Origin: an uncultured Clostridia bacterium
GTDB taxonomy: Bacteria > Bacillota > Clostridia > TANB77 > CAG-465
Length of the DNA: 64,000 nt
NCBI GenBank assembly: GCA_934130325.1
Contig: CAKOYA010000001.1
Span: 61,571 to 125,570, forward strand
Reading direction: 5' to 3'
The notes beneath the pieces are model-generated. The model was not told the DNA's origin, did not search any database, and saw only the letters and a program-made list of their open reading frames with translations. The position numbers and the translations under genes are program-made. This document shows positions 46,905 through 55,628 of the stretch, piece after piece; position 1 is the stretch's first letter, and each line of letters opens with the position of its first letter.

Positions 46905-46962
46905 AGATTTTTTAGTATAGGGTATGTCATTGCCTACCAAATAGGATAACTACTAAAAATCT
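46905..46962 (-). promoter_or_regulatory. Intercistronic hairpin between rpsJ and rplC
   Basis: AGATTTTTAGTA and TACTAAAAAATCT form a near-perfect stem around a 33-base loop that contains GGTAGGCAATGACATACC, itself able to pair. The 122-base gap is unusually wide for this operon. It may be an attenuator, RNA-processing site or protein-binding leader for L3. Confidence 0.5.
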
Positions 46963-46971
46963 TAGTTTAAA

Positions 46972-47289
46972 TTATAATTTTACTTCAATATCTACACCAG
47001 CAGGCATATCCATTGACATTAAAGCATCTACTGTTGCTTGACTTGGTGATACAACGTCAATTACTCTTTTGTGTGTTCTCATTTCAAATTGTTCTCTAGA
47101 ATCTTTATGTTTATGTGGAGAACGTAAAATTGTAATTATTTCCTTCTCTGTTGGAAGAGGAATAGGACCTGAAACTTGTGAACCAGTTTTCTTAGCCACA
47201 TCAACAATTTTAGCTGCAGTTTGCTCTAGTACTACATGGTCATAAGCCTTTAATCTTATTCTCATTTTTTTAGTTTGTTCTTTTGCCAT
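46972..47289 (-). CDS. rpsJ: 30S ribosomal protein S10
   Basis: 105 residues: [40 protein letters not shown] and [18 protein letters not shown]. Also NusE in transcription antitermination. First gene of the operon here, RBS AAGGAGTG. Confidence 0.97.
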   Translation of the reverse strand: MAKEQTKKMRIRLKAYDHVVLEQTAAKIVDVAKKTGSQVSGPIPLPTEKEIITILRSPHKHKDSREQFEMRTHKRVIDVVSPSQATVDALMSMDMPAGVDIEVKL

Positions 47290-47503
47290 ATGTAAAACAC
47301 TCCTTTTCTATATTTTCGGTTTTTGCAAGTTTTACACTACCCCGTGTGTTTCTTTTTTACATATATTAAAACCAAGAATTCCTTTTAATATCATTCTTGG
47401 CAAATATAAGTTTTACATACTTGCCGCCCGATTTAAAATCAGACATGCTCCATAAGAGTTCCCTACTTCAAAGAGTAGCCACATCTTACTTCAACGCAGA
47501 TCA
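47290..47503 (-). promoter_or_regulatory. Leader of the S10 operon
   Basis: About 210 untranslated bases between the promoter and rpsJ, with clear hairpins: CCAAGAAT/ATTCTTGG near 47371-47400 and CTACTC/GAAGTAG near 47465. Ribosomal protein leaders at this position regulate S10 operons in other bacteria; which protein would bind here cannot be read. Confidence 0.5.
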
Positions 47504-47509
47504 CTATTA

Positions 47510-47538
47510 ATTATAGCAGAATTTTATGTAAAAGGCAA
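47510..47538 (-). promoter_or_regulatory. Promoter of the S10-spc operon
   Basis: TTGCCT (47533-47538), 17 bases, TATAAT (47510-47515). Confidence 0.7.
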
Positions 47539-47814
47539 GTTTTTTTTGTAAATTTACGAAAAAAATTGGAGACTTTTAAGCCTCTAAAAAGATTTGTAAC
47601 AAAAATGTAACATTTATGTGTAAAAATATATACCTTTTATTATATTTTTTTGCTATAACATATGAATATATTCCAAGGTTTTTTCTTTTCTAATGCAGTT
47701 TTCCATCTTCATCTTTTTCGTTAAAATATATTATCTTAAATTCTTTAATTTTTTTATAATTTATCCTTACTAAAAAATGTCATATTGTTTTTAGTTTTGT
47801 TACAACTATCACTT

Positions 47815-47979
47815 TTATCCCAAAATCTTCCAAATATCAACGTGCAATAAAGGATCACATCTAGTAACTGCAATAAACGGCTTTTTGTTTACTTCATTGC
47901 AAAATCGTTGATAATTATCTAAAATATTTATTAAATTCTCATAAGAAATTTCATTTATTTTTTGTGTATTTAACTTTTT
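47815..47979 (-). pseudogene. Fragment of a radical SAM protein
   Basis: The gap 47290-48118 holds the S10 leader and, further up, this 54-codon open fragment without a start. It contains NYQRFCNEVNKKPFIAVTRC and then DPLLHVDIWKIL, which matches the second conserved block of SPASM-type radical SAM enzymes (TGGDPLLHPDFWEIL-like) with the Gly-Gly changed to Arg-Cys. The CxxxCxxC core and the rest are missing, so it is a relic. The remainder of the gap shows only AT-rich sequence and a small GAGGCTT/AAGCCTC-type hairpin near 47570. Confidence 0.5.
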
Positions 47980-48061
47980 TTATTTTTTACTTTTCAAAAA
48001 ACATATATCGCCATCTTTATTGTATAAAATTTACCTATAAATTCCCAACTCAAAATATGTA

Positions 48062-48090
48062 TTGTTTTTATATTTTTTTTATGATAGAAT
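48062..48090 (+). promoter_or_regulatory. Promoter of tmk
   Basis: TTGTTT, 17 bases, TAGAAT, 28 bases before the start codon. Confidence 0.6.
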
Positions 48091-48118
48091 AATCTAAAAT
48101 AATTAAAGGAGGAACATT

Positions 48119-48805
48119 ATGAATAAAATATTTGTAATAGAAGGAACTGATGGTTCAGGTAAACAGACTCAAACACAAAAAATTTACGAAAGATTACTTG
48201 AAGAAAATAGAAAAGTATTCAAAACATCTTTTCCAAATTACGATTCTCAGTCCTCAGGCCCAGTAAAAGAATACCTAAATGGAAACATATCTAAAAATCC
48301 AGATGATATTTCAGCCAAAGCAGCGTCAATGTTTTATGCCGTAGATAGATATATCACATACAAAGAAAATATAGAAAAATATTATTTAGATTGTGAAACT
48401 ATAATTTTATTTGATAGATATGTTTCTTCTAACTTATTACATCAGGGTGGAAAAATATTAAAACATACTGATGACTATTCAAAACTAGATGAATTTGCAA
48501 GCTGGATATCTGAAAGAGAGTTTAAAGACTTAGAGCTCCCAGAGCCAACACAAGTTTTCTTTTTGTATGTACCAGTAGAATACACATTAAAATTAATGAA
48601 AGAAAGAGAAAATAAATTTACACATGGCAGTAAAAAAGATATTCATGAAATGGATACAGAACATTTAAAAAATGCTGCAAAATCTGGACTATATCTAGCA
48701 AAGAAACTAGATTGGTATATAGTAGACTGTGTAAAAGATGGAAAATTAAGAACTATAGATGATATACATAATGAAATTTATAATGTGATTAAAAGTGAGT
48801 TATAA
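48119..48805 (+). CDS. tmk: Thymidylate kinase
   Basis: Phosphorylates dTMP to dTDP. P-loop EGTDGSGKQTQTQ, the DRY-like motif FDRYVSSNLLHQ and the lid-region segment KERENKFTHGS. 228 residues. GKQTQ in place of GKSTQ places it in the group of larger clostridial thymidylate kinases. RBS AAAGGAGGA. Single gene divergent from the ribosomal operon. Confidence 0.9.
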   Translation: MNKIFVIEGTDGSGKQTQTQKIYERLLEENRKVFKTSFPNYDSQSSGPVKEYLNGNISKNPDDISAKAASMFYAVDRYITYKENIEKYYLDCETIILFDRYVSSNLLHQGGKILKHTDDYSKLDEFASWISEREFKDLELPEPTQVFFLYVPVEYTLKLMKERENKFTHGSKKDIHEMDTEHLKNAAKSGLYLAKKLDWYIVDCVKDGKLRTIDDIHNEIYNVIKSEL

Positions 48806-48868
48806 TCTTGTTTTTTACTGTTTTAACTTAAAATCGTTTAAAATATATCTATTTTATGTTAAATATAC

Positions 48869-48897
48869 TTGATTTTTTATTTTTTTTATGTTAAAAT
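48869..48897 (+). promoter_or_regulatory. Promoter of rpsT
   Basis: TTGATT, 17 bases, TAAAAT, about 49 bases before the ATG. Confidence 0.65.
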
Positions 48898-48945
48898 GTT
48901 TTGGTAATGATGACTACTAGTAAATATAAGGAGGTGCCAAACTAA

Positions 48946-49200
48946 ATGCCAAATATTAAATCAGCTAAAAAAAGAGTTAAAATAATCGAAAAGAAAACTG
49001 CTCAAAACAGAGCAACTAAAAAAGCATATAAAGAAGCTGTTAAGGCTTTTGAAGCTGCTGTTAAAAATAATTCTTCAGAAAAAGACGAATTATACAAAAC
49101 AGCTGTTAGCTTAGTAGATAAAGCTTGGTCTAAAGGTGTTCTTGCTAGAAACACTGCTAGCAGAAAAAAGGCTAGTCTTGCTAAAATGTTAAATAAATAA
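48946..49200 (+). CDS. rpsT: 30S ribosomal protein S20
   Basis: 84 residues: MPNIKSAKKRVKIIEKKTAQ, then Ala/Lys-rich helices and SKGVLARNTASRKKASLAKM. RBS AAGGAGGTG. Own promoter and terminator, as usual. Confidence 0.96.
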   Translation: MPNIKSAKKRVKIIEKKTAQNRATKKAYKEAVKAFEAAVKNNSSEKDELYKTAVSLVDKAWSKGVLARNTASRKKASLAKMLNK

Positions 49201-49224
49201 TTAGAAGTATGTACATTTATATAT

Positions 49225-49257
49225 AAAGAGTAGACCGTGATGGTTTGCTCTTTTTTT
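49225..49257 (+). terminator. Terminator of rpsT
   Basis: AAAGAGTAGACC pairs with GGTTTGCTCTTT, then T's. Confidence 0.75.
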
Positions 49258-49361
49258 ATACATAAAAAATAAGATTAGTAACAGATTTTGCTACTAACCT
49301 CACTTCTTTTATTTTATACTTCAAGTATAACTCAAAGTTACTATAATAGACTTAACTATTC

Positions 49362-49685
49362 TTAACCATCTATTTTTTTGCCAAACATAGACATAGCAAT
49401 CTTCCCTACAACTGGAAGTTCAGGATCTTCTTCTTTATTAGCTTTAACTATACCAATAATTACAAGAACTATATACAATCCATATATAATTGTAGAGAAA
49501 AATGGAATATATATAGGAATAACTCTATATATAGCATATATAACCATATATCCAATACCTATAACTATAGCTTGGGCTGCATGAATTTTTGTATTTCTTG
49601 TATTATCTTTCATACCAAATAGTACAATCAATCCACCTACCCATGTAAATATATATGCTAAAATTGATTTACCTTTCTCGCTCAT
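49362..49685 (-). CDS. DUF4870-like small membrane protein
   Basis: 107 residues, three hydrophobic segments (ILAYIFTWVGGLIVLF; AAQAIVIGIGYMVIYAIY; FSTIIYGLYIVLVIIGIV). The HAAQA motif after helix 1 and the overall layout fit DUF4870 (Tic20-like) proteins of unknown function. It is the last gene of a three-gene membrane operon and overlaps the preceding gene by 17 bases. Confidence 0.7.
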   Translation of the reverse strand: MSEKGKSILAYIFTWVGGLIVLFGMKDNTRNTKIHAAQAIVIGIGYMVIYAIYRVIPIYIPFFSTIIYGLYIVLVIIGIVKANKEEDPELPVVGKIAMSMFGKKIDG

Positions 49686-49974
49686 TCTTTACACCTCCTA
49701 TAACATATTTATAACAACTATACAAGTAAATACCAATAGTCATTGGAAATACAATAATGACATTCTTATTAAAGTTATATGCCGATTTAAAATCAAAATG
49801 AAATATAGATAAAAATGCTCTAGTCATACCACAATTCCAACATTCTTTTCCGGTTATATTTTTAAATATACATATATTTTTTAATATTTCTGAATCAACA
49901 GGAATATTATATAACACCACATACAAAAATAAATTTATAATTATAATAAAAATTATTTTAGTTCTTAATTTCAT
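49669..49974 (-). CDS. DUF2752 membrane protein
   Basis: 101 residues with two or three helices and the signature GKECWNCGMTRAFLSIFHFD, which defines DUF2752. Function unknown. The start at 49974 (MKLRTKIIFI) follows AAGGATGG; in-frame TTG and ATG codons further up overlap the TM2 gene. Confidence 0.78.
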   Translation of the reverse strand: MKLRTKIIFIIIINLFLYVVLYNIPVDSEILKNICIFKNITGKECWNCGMTRAFLSIFHFDFKSAYNFNKNVIIVFPMTIGIYLYSCYKYVIGGVKNERER

Positions 49975-50167
49975 TTCCATCCTTATCTGTAAATTTACCT
50001 GTTGCAATCATAATAATATCTACTAAAGTCCAAATTCCACAACCACCTAGTGTAATAAGTTGTAAAATTCCTGTTCCTGTTTTACCCACATAGAATCTAT
50101 GAATTCCAAGAGTTCCTAAAAACAAACTTAATAATAATGTAACTAACCAGTCTTTTTCACTTTTCAT
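49958..50167 (-). CDS. TM2-domain protein
   Basis: 69 residues: KDWLVTLLLSLFLGTLGIHR, then FYVGKTGTGILQLITLGGCG and IWTLVDIIMIATGKFTDKDG. This is the full TM2 domain with the FLG-xxG-HRFYVG signature. First gene of the TM2-DUF2752-DUF4870 run. RBS GGAGGGG. Confidence 0.88.
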   Translation of the reverse strand: MKSEKDWLVTLLLSLFLGTLGIHRFYVGKTGTGILQLITLGGCGIWTLVDIIMIATGKFTDKDGNEIKN

Positions 50168-50338
50168 ATTTTCCCCTCCTTTAAAAAAACTATTTTTCTA
50201 CTAATTAATACTTATCTAATTATATTTTAGAAACATACAGCTAAAAATAGACACAATATTCATATTTGTAGAAATAAAAATCTATGTATCTTTTAATATC
50301 TATTCAATTATAAATACTAAAAGTACATCTCTACTAGT

Positions 50339-50367
50339 AGATTATCATAAAAAAATAAAAAAATCAA
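50339..50367 (-). promoter_or_regulatory. Promoter of the TM2 operon
   Basis: TTGATT (50362-50367), 17 bases, TAATCT (50339-50344), with a leader of about 165 bases. Confidence 0.5.
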
Positions 50368-50513
50368 CACATATCGATATTTTTTTATAAATATATAAAA
50401 TTAATAGAATTAGTATTTAATTATATTATTTTTTTCTAATAATATGTATAAAAAATAATATAATATTAAATATATTGTATATTTTTTTAATAATCAGATA
50501 AAAAAGGTAATAT

Positions 50514-50566
50514 AAAAAAATCCCACAAAAAATAAATGAAAAATTTATTTATTTTTTAGTGAGACT
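50514..50566 (-). terminator. Terminator of the gerA-gerC-gerB operon
   Basis: CTCACTAAAAAATAAAT pairs with ATTTATTTTTTGTGGG (G-U pairs included), followed by T's on the minus strand. Confidence 0.7.
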
Positions 50567-50600
50567 TTTTTAAAATCACTTTTTAATTATTATATAAAAT

Positions 50601-51740
50601 TTATTTTTTGCTACTCTTATTGGCAATAATATATTTTTTAAATAAAATACTCGATACTGTAATTAAAATTCCTCCAAATAGTACACTTATCATTATATAT
50701 GGAACATATTTTTGAATAAAATTTTCTGCCACTAAAGAATTAGGAAACATTTTATAGGAAGTTATCACAATTACTAATCCTAATACATAAGGTATTATTC
50801 CCTTATATTTAAATTTCGGTACCATTTTTTCTATATTCCTATTTAGAAAATTTATAACCAGTATTATGAACATGAGCATGCAAAATACAAAGTATAGCGC
50901 TACTGTATTCTCTATTCTTTCAATTACGAAAAGTATTGATATTTTTTTTAAAACTATATACTCAGGGTATTTATATATTGACACCATCTTTTCTCCTAGT
51001 GCTCCCATAGTTATTAAGTATGTCATAAATATAACAAATCCTGAAATAAAATACATTACTATTATCCTTTTATTTCTTTTTTTATTGCTAGCCTCAAATT
51101 TAGTAGGAATTGTTAATAAGAAAAATAGAGGTAATGTAGCAAATATTCCAAAGATACAGGACGCTTTTAAAGGACTTGCAATTCCATTACTAAGCACAGG
51201 TTGTAAATTTTCCAAATTCATATCTCCGATTAATCCAAATGCAGCCACTAAAAATATTAATATCCCTAGTATTAATAATGTTTGAGAGAGTCTTGTTATA
51301 CTTGCAACATCTTTACTTGCTGCATAAATTATAGGAATGCACATAATTATTTTTATAAATAAAGGATTTGTTTCAGGCATATATTGTACGTCAAAAAAGA
51401 GTGTTAGATTGTACAATATTAATGATGCATAAAAAATTGTAAAAATATACAATATACAATTTAATATATTACCTATTATTTTTCCAAATATTTGCTTATT
51501 AAGATCTGATATATCCTCACCATTACTATTGTTTAATATAAATAAAACTAATGAAAGAGGAATTATACCTATCAATATTCCAAGTAATATTGATATCGGC
51601 ATATCCACTCCTGAAATCTTATTCATAATAGTAGTAGCCATTCCTAAAAATGAACTTACCATTAGCGGATATACTAAACTAGGTATACCAAATCCCTGAA
51701 TTTGATTACTGTTTATTTCATTTAATTTACTTTTTACCAT
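50601..51740 (-). CDS. Spore germination permease, GerB type (GerAB/GerKB family)
   Basis: B subunit of a germinant receptor in the spore inner membrane, belonging to the amino acid/polyamine permease-like endospore germination family. About ten helices; starts NSNQIQGFGIPSLVYPLMVS. 379 residues is slightly longer than usual. The GGAGG site lies in the gerC end, and the two genes overlap by seven bases. Last gene of the receptor operon. The germinant cannot be predicted. Confidence 0.88.
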   Translation of the reverse strand: MVKSKLNEINSNQIQGFGIPSLVYPLMVSSFLGMATTIMNKISGVDMPISILLGILIGIIPLSLVLFILNNSNGEDISDLNKQIFGKIIGNILNCILYIFTIFYASLILYNLTLFFDVQYMPETNPLFIKIIMCIPIIYAASKDVASITRLSQTLLILGILIFLVAAFGLIGDMNLENLQPVLSNGIASPLKASCIFGIFATLPLFFLLTIPTKFEASNKKRNKRIIVMYFISGFVIFMTYLITMGALGEKMVSIYKYPEYIVLKKISILFVIERIENTVALYFVFCMLMFIILVINFLNRNIEKMVPKFKYKGIIPYVLGLVIVITSYKMFPNSLVAENFIQKYVPYIMISVLFGGILITVSSILFKKYIIANKSSKK

Positions 51741-52990
51741 TCTTTACGTATGCCTCCATAGTTTGAAATTTGTGCATGTATATCTATGTTAGTTTTTATT
51801 TTTGGAAATATTTCATTTTCAAAGTTTTTCTCTATTTTTTTATACTCCTTATTTAATTTCTTTTTATATAATTTTTCATATCCCAAAATATCAGTTTTAT
51901 ACTCATTTTGGCATTTGTATATATAATTATACATTTGTTCCTTCATTTTTTTCTCAATGCATTCTTGATATTTGGCAACATTTTCCTTAGTTATTGCAGG
52001 ATAGTTTTCCTTTATTTCTGTTATGTTGCATGAACATTTTACTGTTATATTTACTACATATTCATTATTTTCATATGTAGGTTTTAAATCTACTTTTATT
52101 TTTACTATTTCTACAGCAAATTTATATTCTTCATTTACTTCTAATATTGTATTATTTATTTTGTTTCTAATTAGATTACAGACCATACTTTCTTCATCTG
52201 TTAAATATCCAATTAATTTGCTATCTTTAAAGTATGCCATTTTATCAATTTTTACTTTTCCTTTTATTTCTTCATTTGCAGTATTTTGGTCTGAATCTTT
52301 TTTTTCATTTTCATCCTGATTTTTTTCACTACTAGTAGTTAATCCTAAAGAGTTTTCATTATTATTTTTTTTCTCTTCATTATTTTTATTACTACTTTCT
52401 TTTACTATTTCAACACTTGGCATAACCACCTGTTCTCCGCCAGTTAAAATTGTATCTAGTGTTTGATTTAGAGTATTTTCATTACAATATCCTAGATATT
52501 TTGCACTTGCTTCTACACTATCAATAATATTTTCTGTTAAATTTTCTTCATTTGGAATAACTAAGCTTAATACATCTTGCGGAGAAGAATTTTTAGAAAC
52601 TAAAAATATAAAGTCATTACTTGTTTCTGTATCCCTTACAAAAAAATCAAATGCATCTTTTAAGTTTTCCCTAGCAATATCTTCTGATATTAAAAGTAAT
52701 TTTAAATGAGCAAGATATAGTTTATTTGGACTTTCTACCGTCATTTTTCTTAAAGCGTCATGTATTGTCTTAGCACTAGAATGATACATCACTTTTTTTT
52801 CACTAGATGAAGATGATGCCCCTGATTCGCTTTTTTCTGGTGTTGTAATTAAAGCTGTCACTAAGTATTCATCTTCCTTCTTTTCAATTCCAACAGAGGA
52901 TACTATAGTTAAATCATTTAATTCTCTAGAACTTTGTATTGAGTTTAGTAATATTACACTTATTAAGATTATTATTATTTTATACTTCAT
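51734..52990 (-). CDS. Germinant receptor C subunit (Ger(x)C family) without lipobox cysteine
   Basis: C subunit of a germinant receptor. After a hydrophobic leader, the family motif reads SRELNDLTIVSSVGIEKK, and the rest fits (KTIHDALRKMTVESPNKLYL; AHLKLLLISEDIARE). Normal members are lipoproteins with a Cys just before the D/SRREL motif. Here the leader ends LLNSIQSSREL, with no Cys in the first 27 residues, so lipidation is not possible. There is also a low-complexity insertion in the middle (Lys/Asn/Glu-rich, about residues 195-240). 418 residues. RBS AAGGAG. Confidence 0.87.
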   Translation of the reverse strand: MKYKIIIILISVILLNSIQSSRELNDLTIVSSVGIEKKEDEYLVTALITTPEKSESGASSSSSEKKVMYHSSAKTIHDALRKMTVESPNKLYLAHLKLLLISEDIARENLKDAFDFFVRDTETSNDFIFLVSKNSSPQDVLSLVIPNEENLTENIIDSVEASAKYLGYCNENTLNQTLDTILTGGEQVVMPSVEIVKESSNKNNEEKKNNNENSLGLTTSSEKNQDENEKKDSDQNTANEEIKGKVKIDKMAYFKDSKLIGYLTDEESMVCNLIRNKINNTILEVNEEYKFAVEIVKIKVDLKPTYENNEYVVNITVKCSCNITEIKENYPAITKENVAKYQECIEKKMKEQMYNYIYKCQNEYKTDILGYEKLYKKKLNKEYKKIEKNFENEIFPKIKTNIDIHAQISNYGGIRKEW

Positions 52991-52991
52991 A

Positions 52992-54605
52992 CTAGTTCTC
53001 CTTATATTTTGTTATATTATTTGTTAATATTTGTTCCCTTTCATAACTTTTACTAGTACTTTCTCTTTTTATAACTTTATCCATTAATCCCTTTATATTT
53101 ATTGGGGCAATAGGATAAGAAAATGCCTTTTCAAAACTTATAGTACTTGTTATTTTTATAAATAGTAACATTGTAGCTACTCCTAGTCCAATAAGTCCGG
53201 ATACAGCGGAAAGGACTAAAAATATTATTCTCCAATGCCTTAGTGCATTTAGCATATTTAAATCAGAAAACATAAGACCAGATATTGTAGTTATTGCTAC
53301 TACTATTATCATTATTGGAGAAACTATACCTGCACTTACCGCTGCGTCTCCTAGAATAAGTGCACCTACAATTGAAAGTGTACTACCACTAGATCCCGGT
53401 ACTCTATAATCTCCTTCTCTTAAAATTTCAAATGAAAGTATCATAAGAAATGCTTCCAAAAAGGCTGGAAATGGAACTCCTTCTCTTTGAGCTACAAATG
53501 ATATCAAAAGTTCAGTAGGTATAGCTTCCTGATTATATGTAGTTAATGCTATATAAATTGCAGGAGTAAATATTGTTATAAAGAATGCTATATATCTAAC
53601 AAATTTAGTAATTGTTACATCACTACTTTTTTGATAATTGTCTTCTATATTATTTATAAAATCATCCAAAAAAGCCGGTACAACAAGGGTAAATGGGCTA
53701 TTTTCAACTACCAGAGCTATTCTTCCTTGAAGTAAATAATTACATACTAAATCAGGTCTTTCTGTACTTATCACAGTAGGAAAATTAGTTCTATTATTAT
53801 CCTCTATTAGCTCCATAATATAGTTACTATCTAATATTGCATCAATATCAATTTTTTGTAATTTCTCCTTTATATGATTTATTATTTCAGGTCTTGCTAT
53901 ATCATAAATATATGCTAAACCAACTTTTGTCTTACTCCTTCTACCTATTTTATTTTCTTCTATAACTAATTTTTCTGACTTTATTCTCTTTCTTATAAGA
54001 CCAATATTGCTTTCATAATTTTCAGTAAACGCATCTTTTGGACCTTTAACAGTATTTTCTACAGTAGGTGATGATATTGTTCTATCTAAATTCCCCTTAG
54101 TTTCAACTACTAATATATCTTTATTATATATAATACAGGTAAATCCAGAGAATATATAATAAAAAATATCATCTTTTTCTATATCTATTTTCTTTACTTT
54201 ACTTATAGATATATTTTCTTCTAATTTGCTTATTATTTTATTTGCTAACGATTTTTCATTTTCTATTTTTTCTATTATTTTTTCATTTCTTCTATTTAAC
54301 TTAGCTCTCCTTGTTTTTTCAATCTCTAAGTTTTTATCTATATACTCATCTATATTATCATTTATTTTTTCTAATTTTTCTTCCTCTTGATTTGTTTTTA
54401 TAATATTCTTTATACTCCTAATAACAAAGTCCGATATATCTGCAGATGACGTCATTGGCTCGCTAAAAACCAAGTACAAACTTTCATTTAAAACATTTAT
54501 TTTCCTATATGTTATATCGGATGTATTAGAAGTTTGTTTTTTTATATAATTTATAATTTCATCTGATGTAGTCAATTTTTCTTTTTTTTGTTGAATTTTT
54601 CCCAT
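52992..54605 (-). CDS. Germinant receptor A subunit (GerA family)
   Basis: 537 residues. Large soluble N-terminal region (with RKINVLNESLYLVFSEPMTS and PKDAFTENYESNIGLIRKRI), then a membrane domain of about five helices (ISFVAQREGVPFPAFLEAFL, DAAVSAGIVSPIMIIVVAIT). The N-terminal part carries a long charged coiled-coil stretch (residues about 70-140) beyond the usual length. One base separates it from gerC. RBS AAGGAG. First gene of the operon; order A-C-B. Confidence 0.92.
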   Translation of the reverse strand: MGKIQQKKEKLTTSDEIINYIKKQTSNTSDITYRKINVLNESLYLVFSEPMTSSADISDFVIRSIKNIIKTNQEEEKLEKINDNIDEYIDKNLEIEKTRRAKLNRRNEKIIEKIENEKSLANKIISKLEENISISKVKKIDIEKDDIFYYIFSGFTCIIYNKDILVVETKGNLDRTISSPTVENTVKGPKDAFTENYESNIGLIRKRIKSEKLVIEENKIGRRSKTKVGLAYIYDIARPEIINHIKEKLQKIDIDAILDSNYIMELIEDNNRTNFPTVISTERPDLVCNYLLQGRIALVVENSPFTLVVPAFLDDFINNIEDNYQKSSDVTITKFVRYIAFFITIFTPAIYIALTTYNQEAIPTELLISFVAQREGVPFPAFLEAFLMILSFEILREGDYRVPGSSGSTLSIVGALILGDAAVSAGIVSPIMIIVVAITTISGLMFSDLNMLNALRHWRIIFLVLSAVSGLIGLGVATMLLFIKITSTISFEKAFSYPIAPINIKGLMDKVIKRESTSKSYEREQILTNNITKYKEN

Positions 54606-54678
54606 AAAAAAATCTCCTTATTTCTATTATGGAGATTTTATTTTTATTATATTCAAAAAATTAATTAATTTTTTTATT

Positions 54679-55572
54679 TTATAAACCTGGCATACCTGTT
54701 CTGTATGTACCTCTTGTTTGAAGTCCACCTATTCCATCTATTCCTTCTCTTGTATTAGATATTATATTTGCTACTGGAACAAATTGATCAATTGGAGTAT
54801 ATGCTATTGCTTCTGCAACTATTATAGGATCCATCATATCTATTAATACTCTTTTTGGTGCACTGGCAAAATTTGCTCCAGCTGATATTATTGCTTCATA
54901 ATAACTTTGACATGCTCCTGCAAATATTACTAAGTTATCTAAATTATGTTCATACCTTCTTGCTTCTAATACAGCCTGAATATAATATTTTGAATTTTTA
55001 TAATTTTCTATATTATATATATCATTTCTTTTTCTCATAAATGCATCATGGCCCGTCAAAATTAAGATATTTGGTCTTATTTTTTGTAATAAGGAATAAA
55101 CTTGTCTATATTGTTCAGATTCTGGTATATTATACGCGTATACAGTAAGTCCCATCTTTCTATAGGCTTCCCTGCATTTCTCAGTGTATTCCGGGTCTCC
55201 ATCTATATGTAACACGATTCCTGGCTTCTTAAGAACAGGATCTTTTTTAAATATATTTGGGTCATCTATATATGGTTCCCTTATATAGTAATTTTTATTA
55301 TTATAATATCCCATTCCATTAAATTTTCTATATACATTTGAATAGCATCTACTTAATCTTTCACATCTACTTTTCTCTTCATTTTTTATTCTTTGTTCTA
55401 CTTCCTCATTAGAAATATGTTTTAAATCTTCTTCAGGTGAATTTGCTACAATTCTAACCGTTAAACCACATAATTCATACTCTTTTATACTATTTATCCC
55501 TACTATTTTAAAAATAATATCATAGTTATATGACTTTCTTGCCACTATGTCTCCTACCTTAAATTTTTCCAT
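54679..55572 (-). CDS. yabG: Sporulation-specific protease YabG
   Basis: Cysteine-type protease that processes coat and cortex-lytic proteins in the mother cell. Family features are the start KVGDIVARKSYNYDIIFKI, VLHIDGDPEYTEKCREAYRK, ILILTGHDAF and VIFAGACQSYYEAIISAGAN, holding the likely catalytic His and Cys. 297 residues, full length. RBS GAGGTG. It follows the germination operon on the same strand, 73 bases upstream of gerA, and may be expressed together with it late in sporulation. Confidence 0.92.
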   Translation of the reverse strand: MEKFKVGDIVARKSYNYDIIFKIVGINSIKEYELCGLTVRIVANSPEEDLKHISNEEVEQRIKNEEKSRCERLSRCYSNVYRKFNGMGYYNNKNYYIREPYIDDPNIFKKDPVLKKPGIVLHIDGDPEYTEKCREAYRKMGLTVYAYNIPESEQYRQVYSLLQKIRPNILILTGHDAFMRKRNDIYNIENYKNSKYYIQAVLEARRYEHNLDNLVIFAGACQSYYEAIISAGANFASAPKRVLIDMMDPIIVAEAIAYTPIDQFVPVANIISNTREGIDGIGGLQTRGTYRTGMPGL

Positions 55573-55628
55573 AAAAACTCACCTCATATAATAGTTTATT
55601 AAAAACTAAGATATAAGGTGAATATTTT

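Larger units (their letters stand above)
50168..50600. other. 433-bp AT-rich intergenic region
   Basis: No gene. It contains the TM2 operon promoter (50339-50367), a short palindrome CTACTAGTAG just downstream of it, and the gerB terminator. The stretch 50370-50520 is almost pure A and T with no structure that I can assign. Confidence 0.5.
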
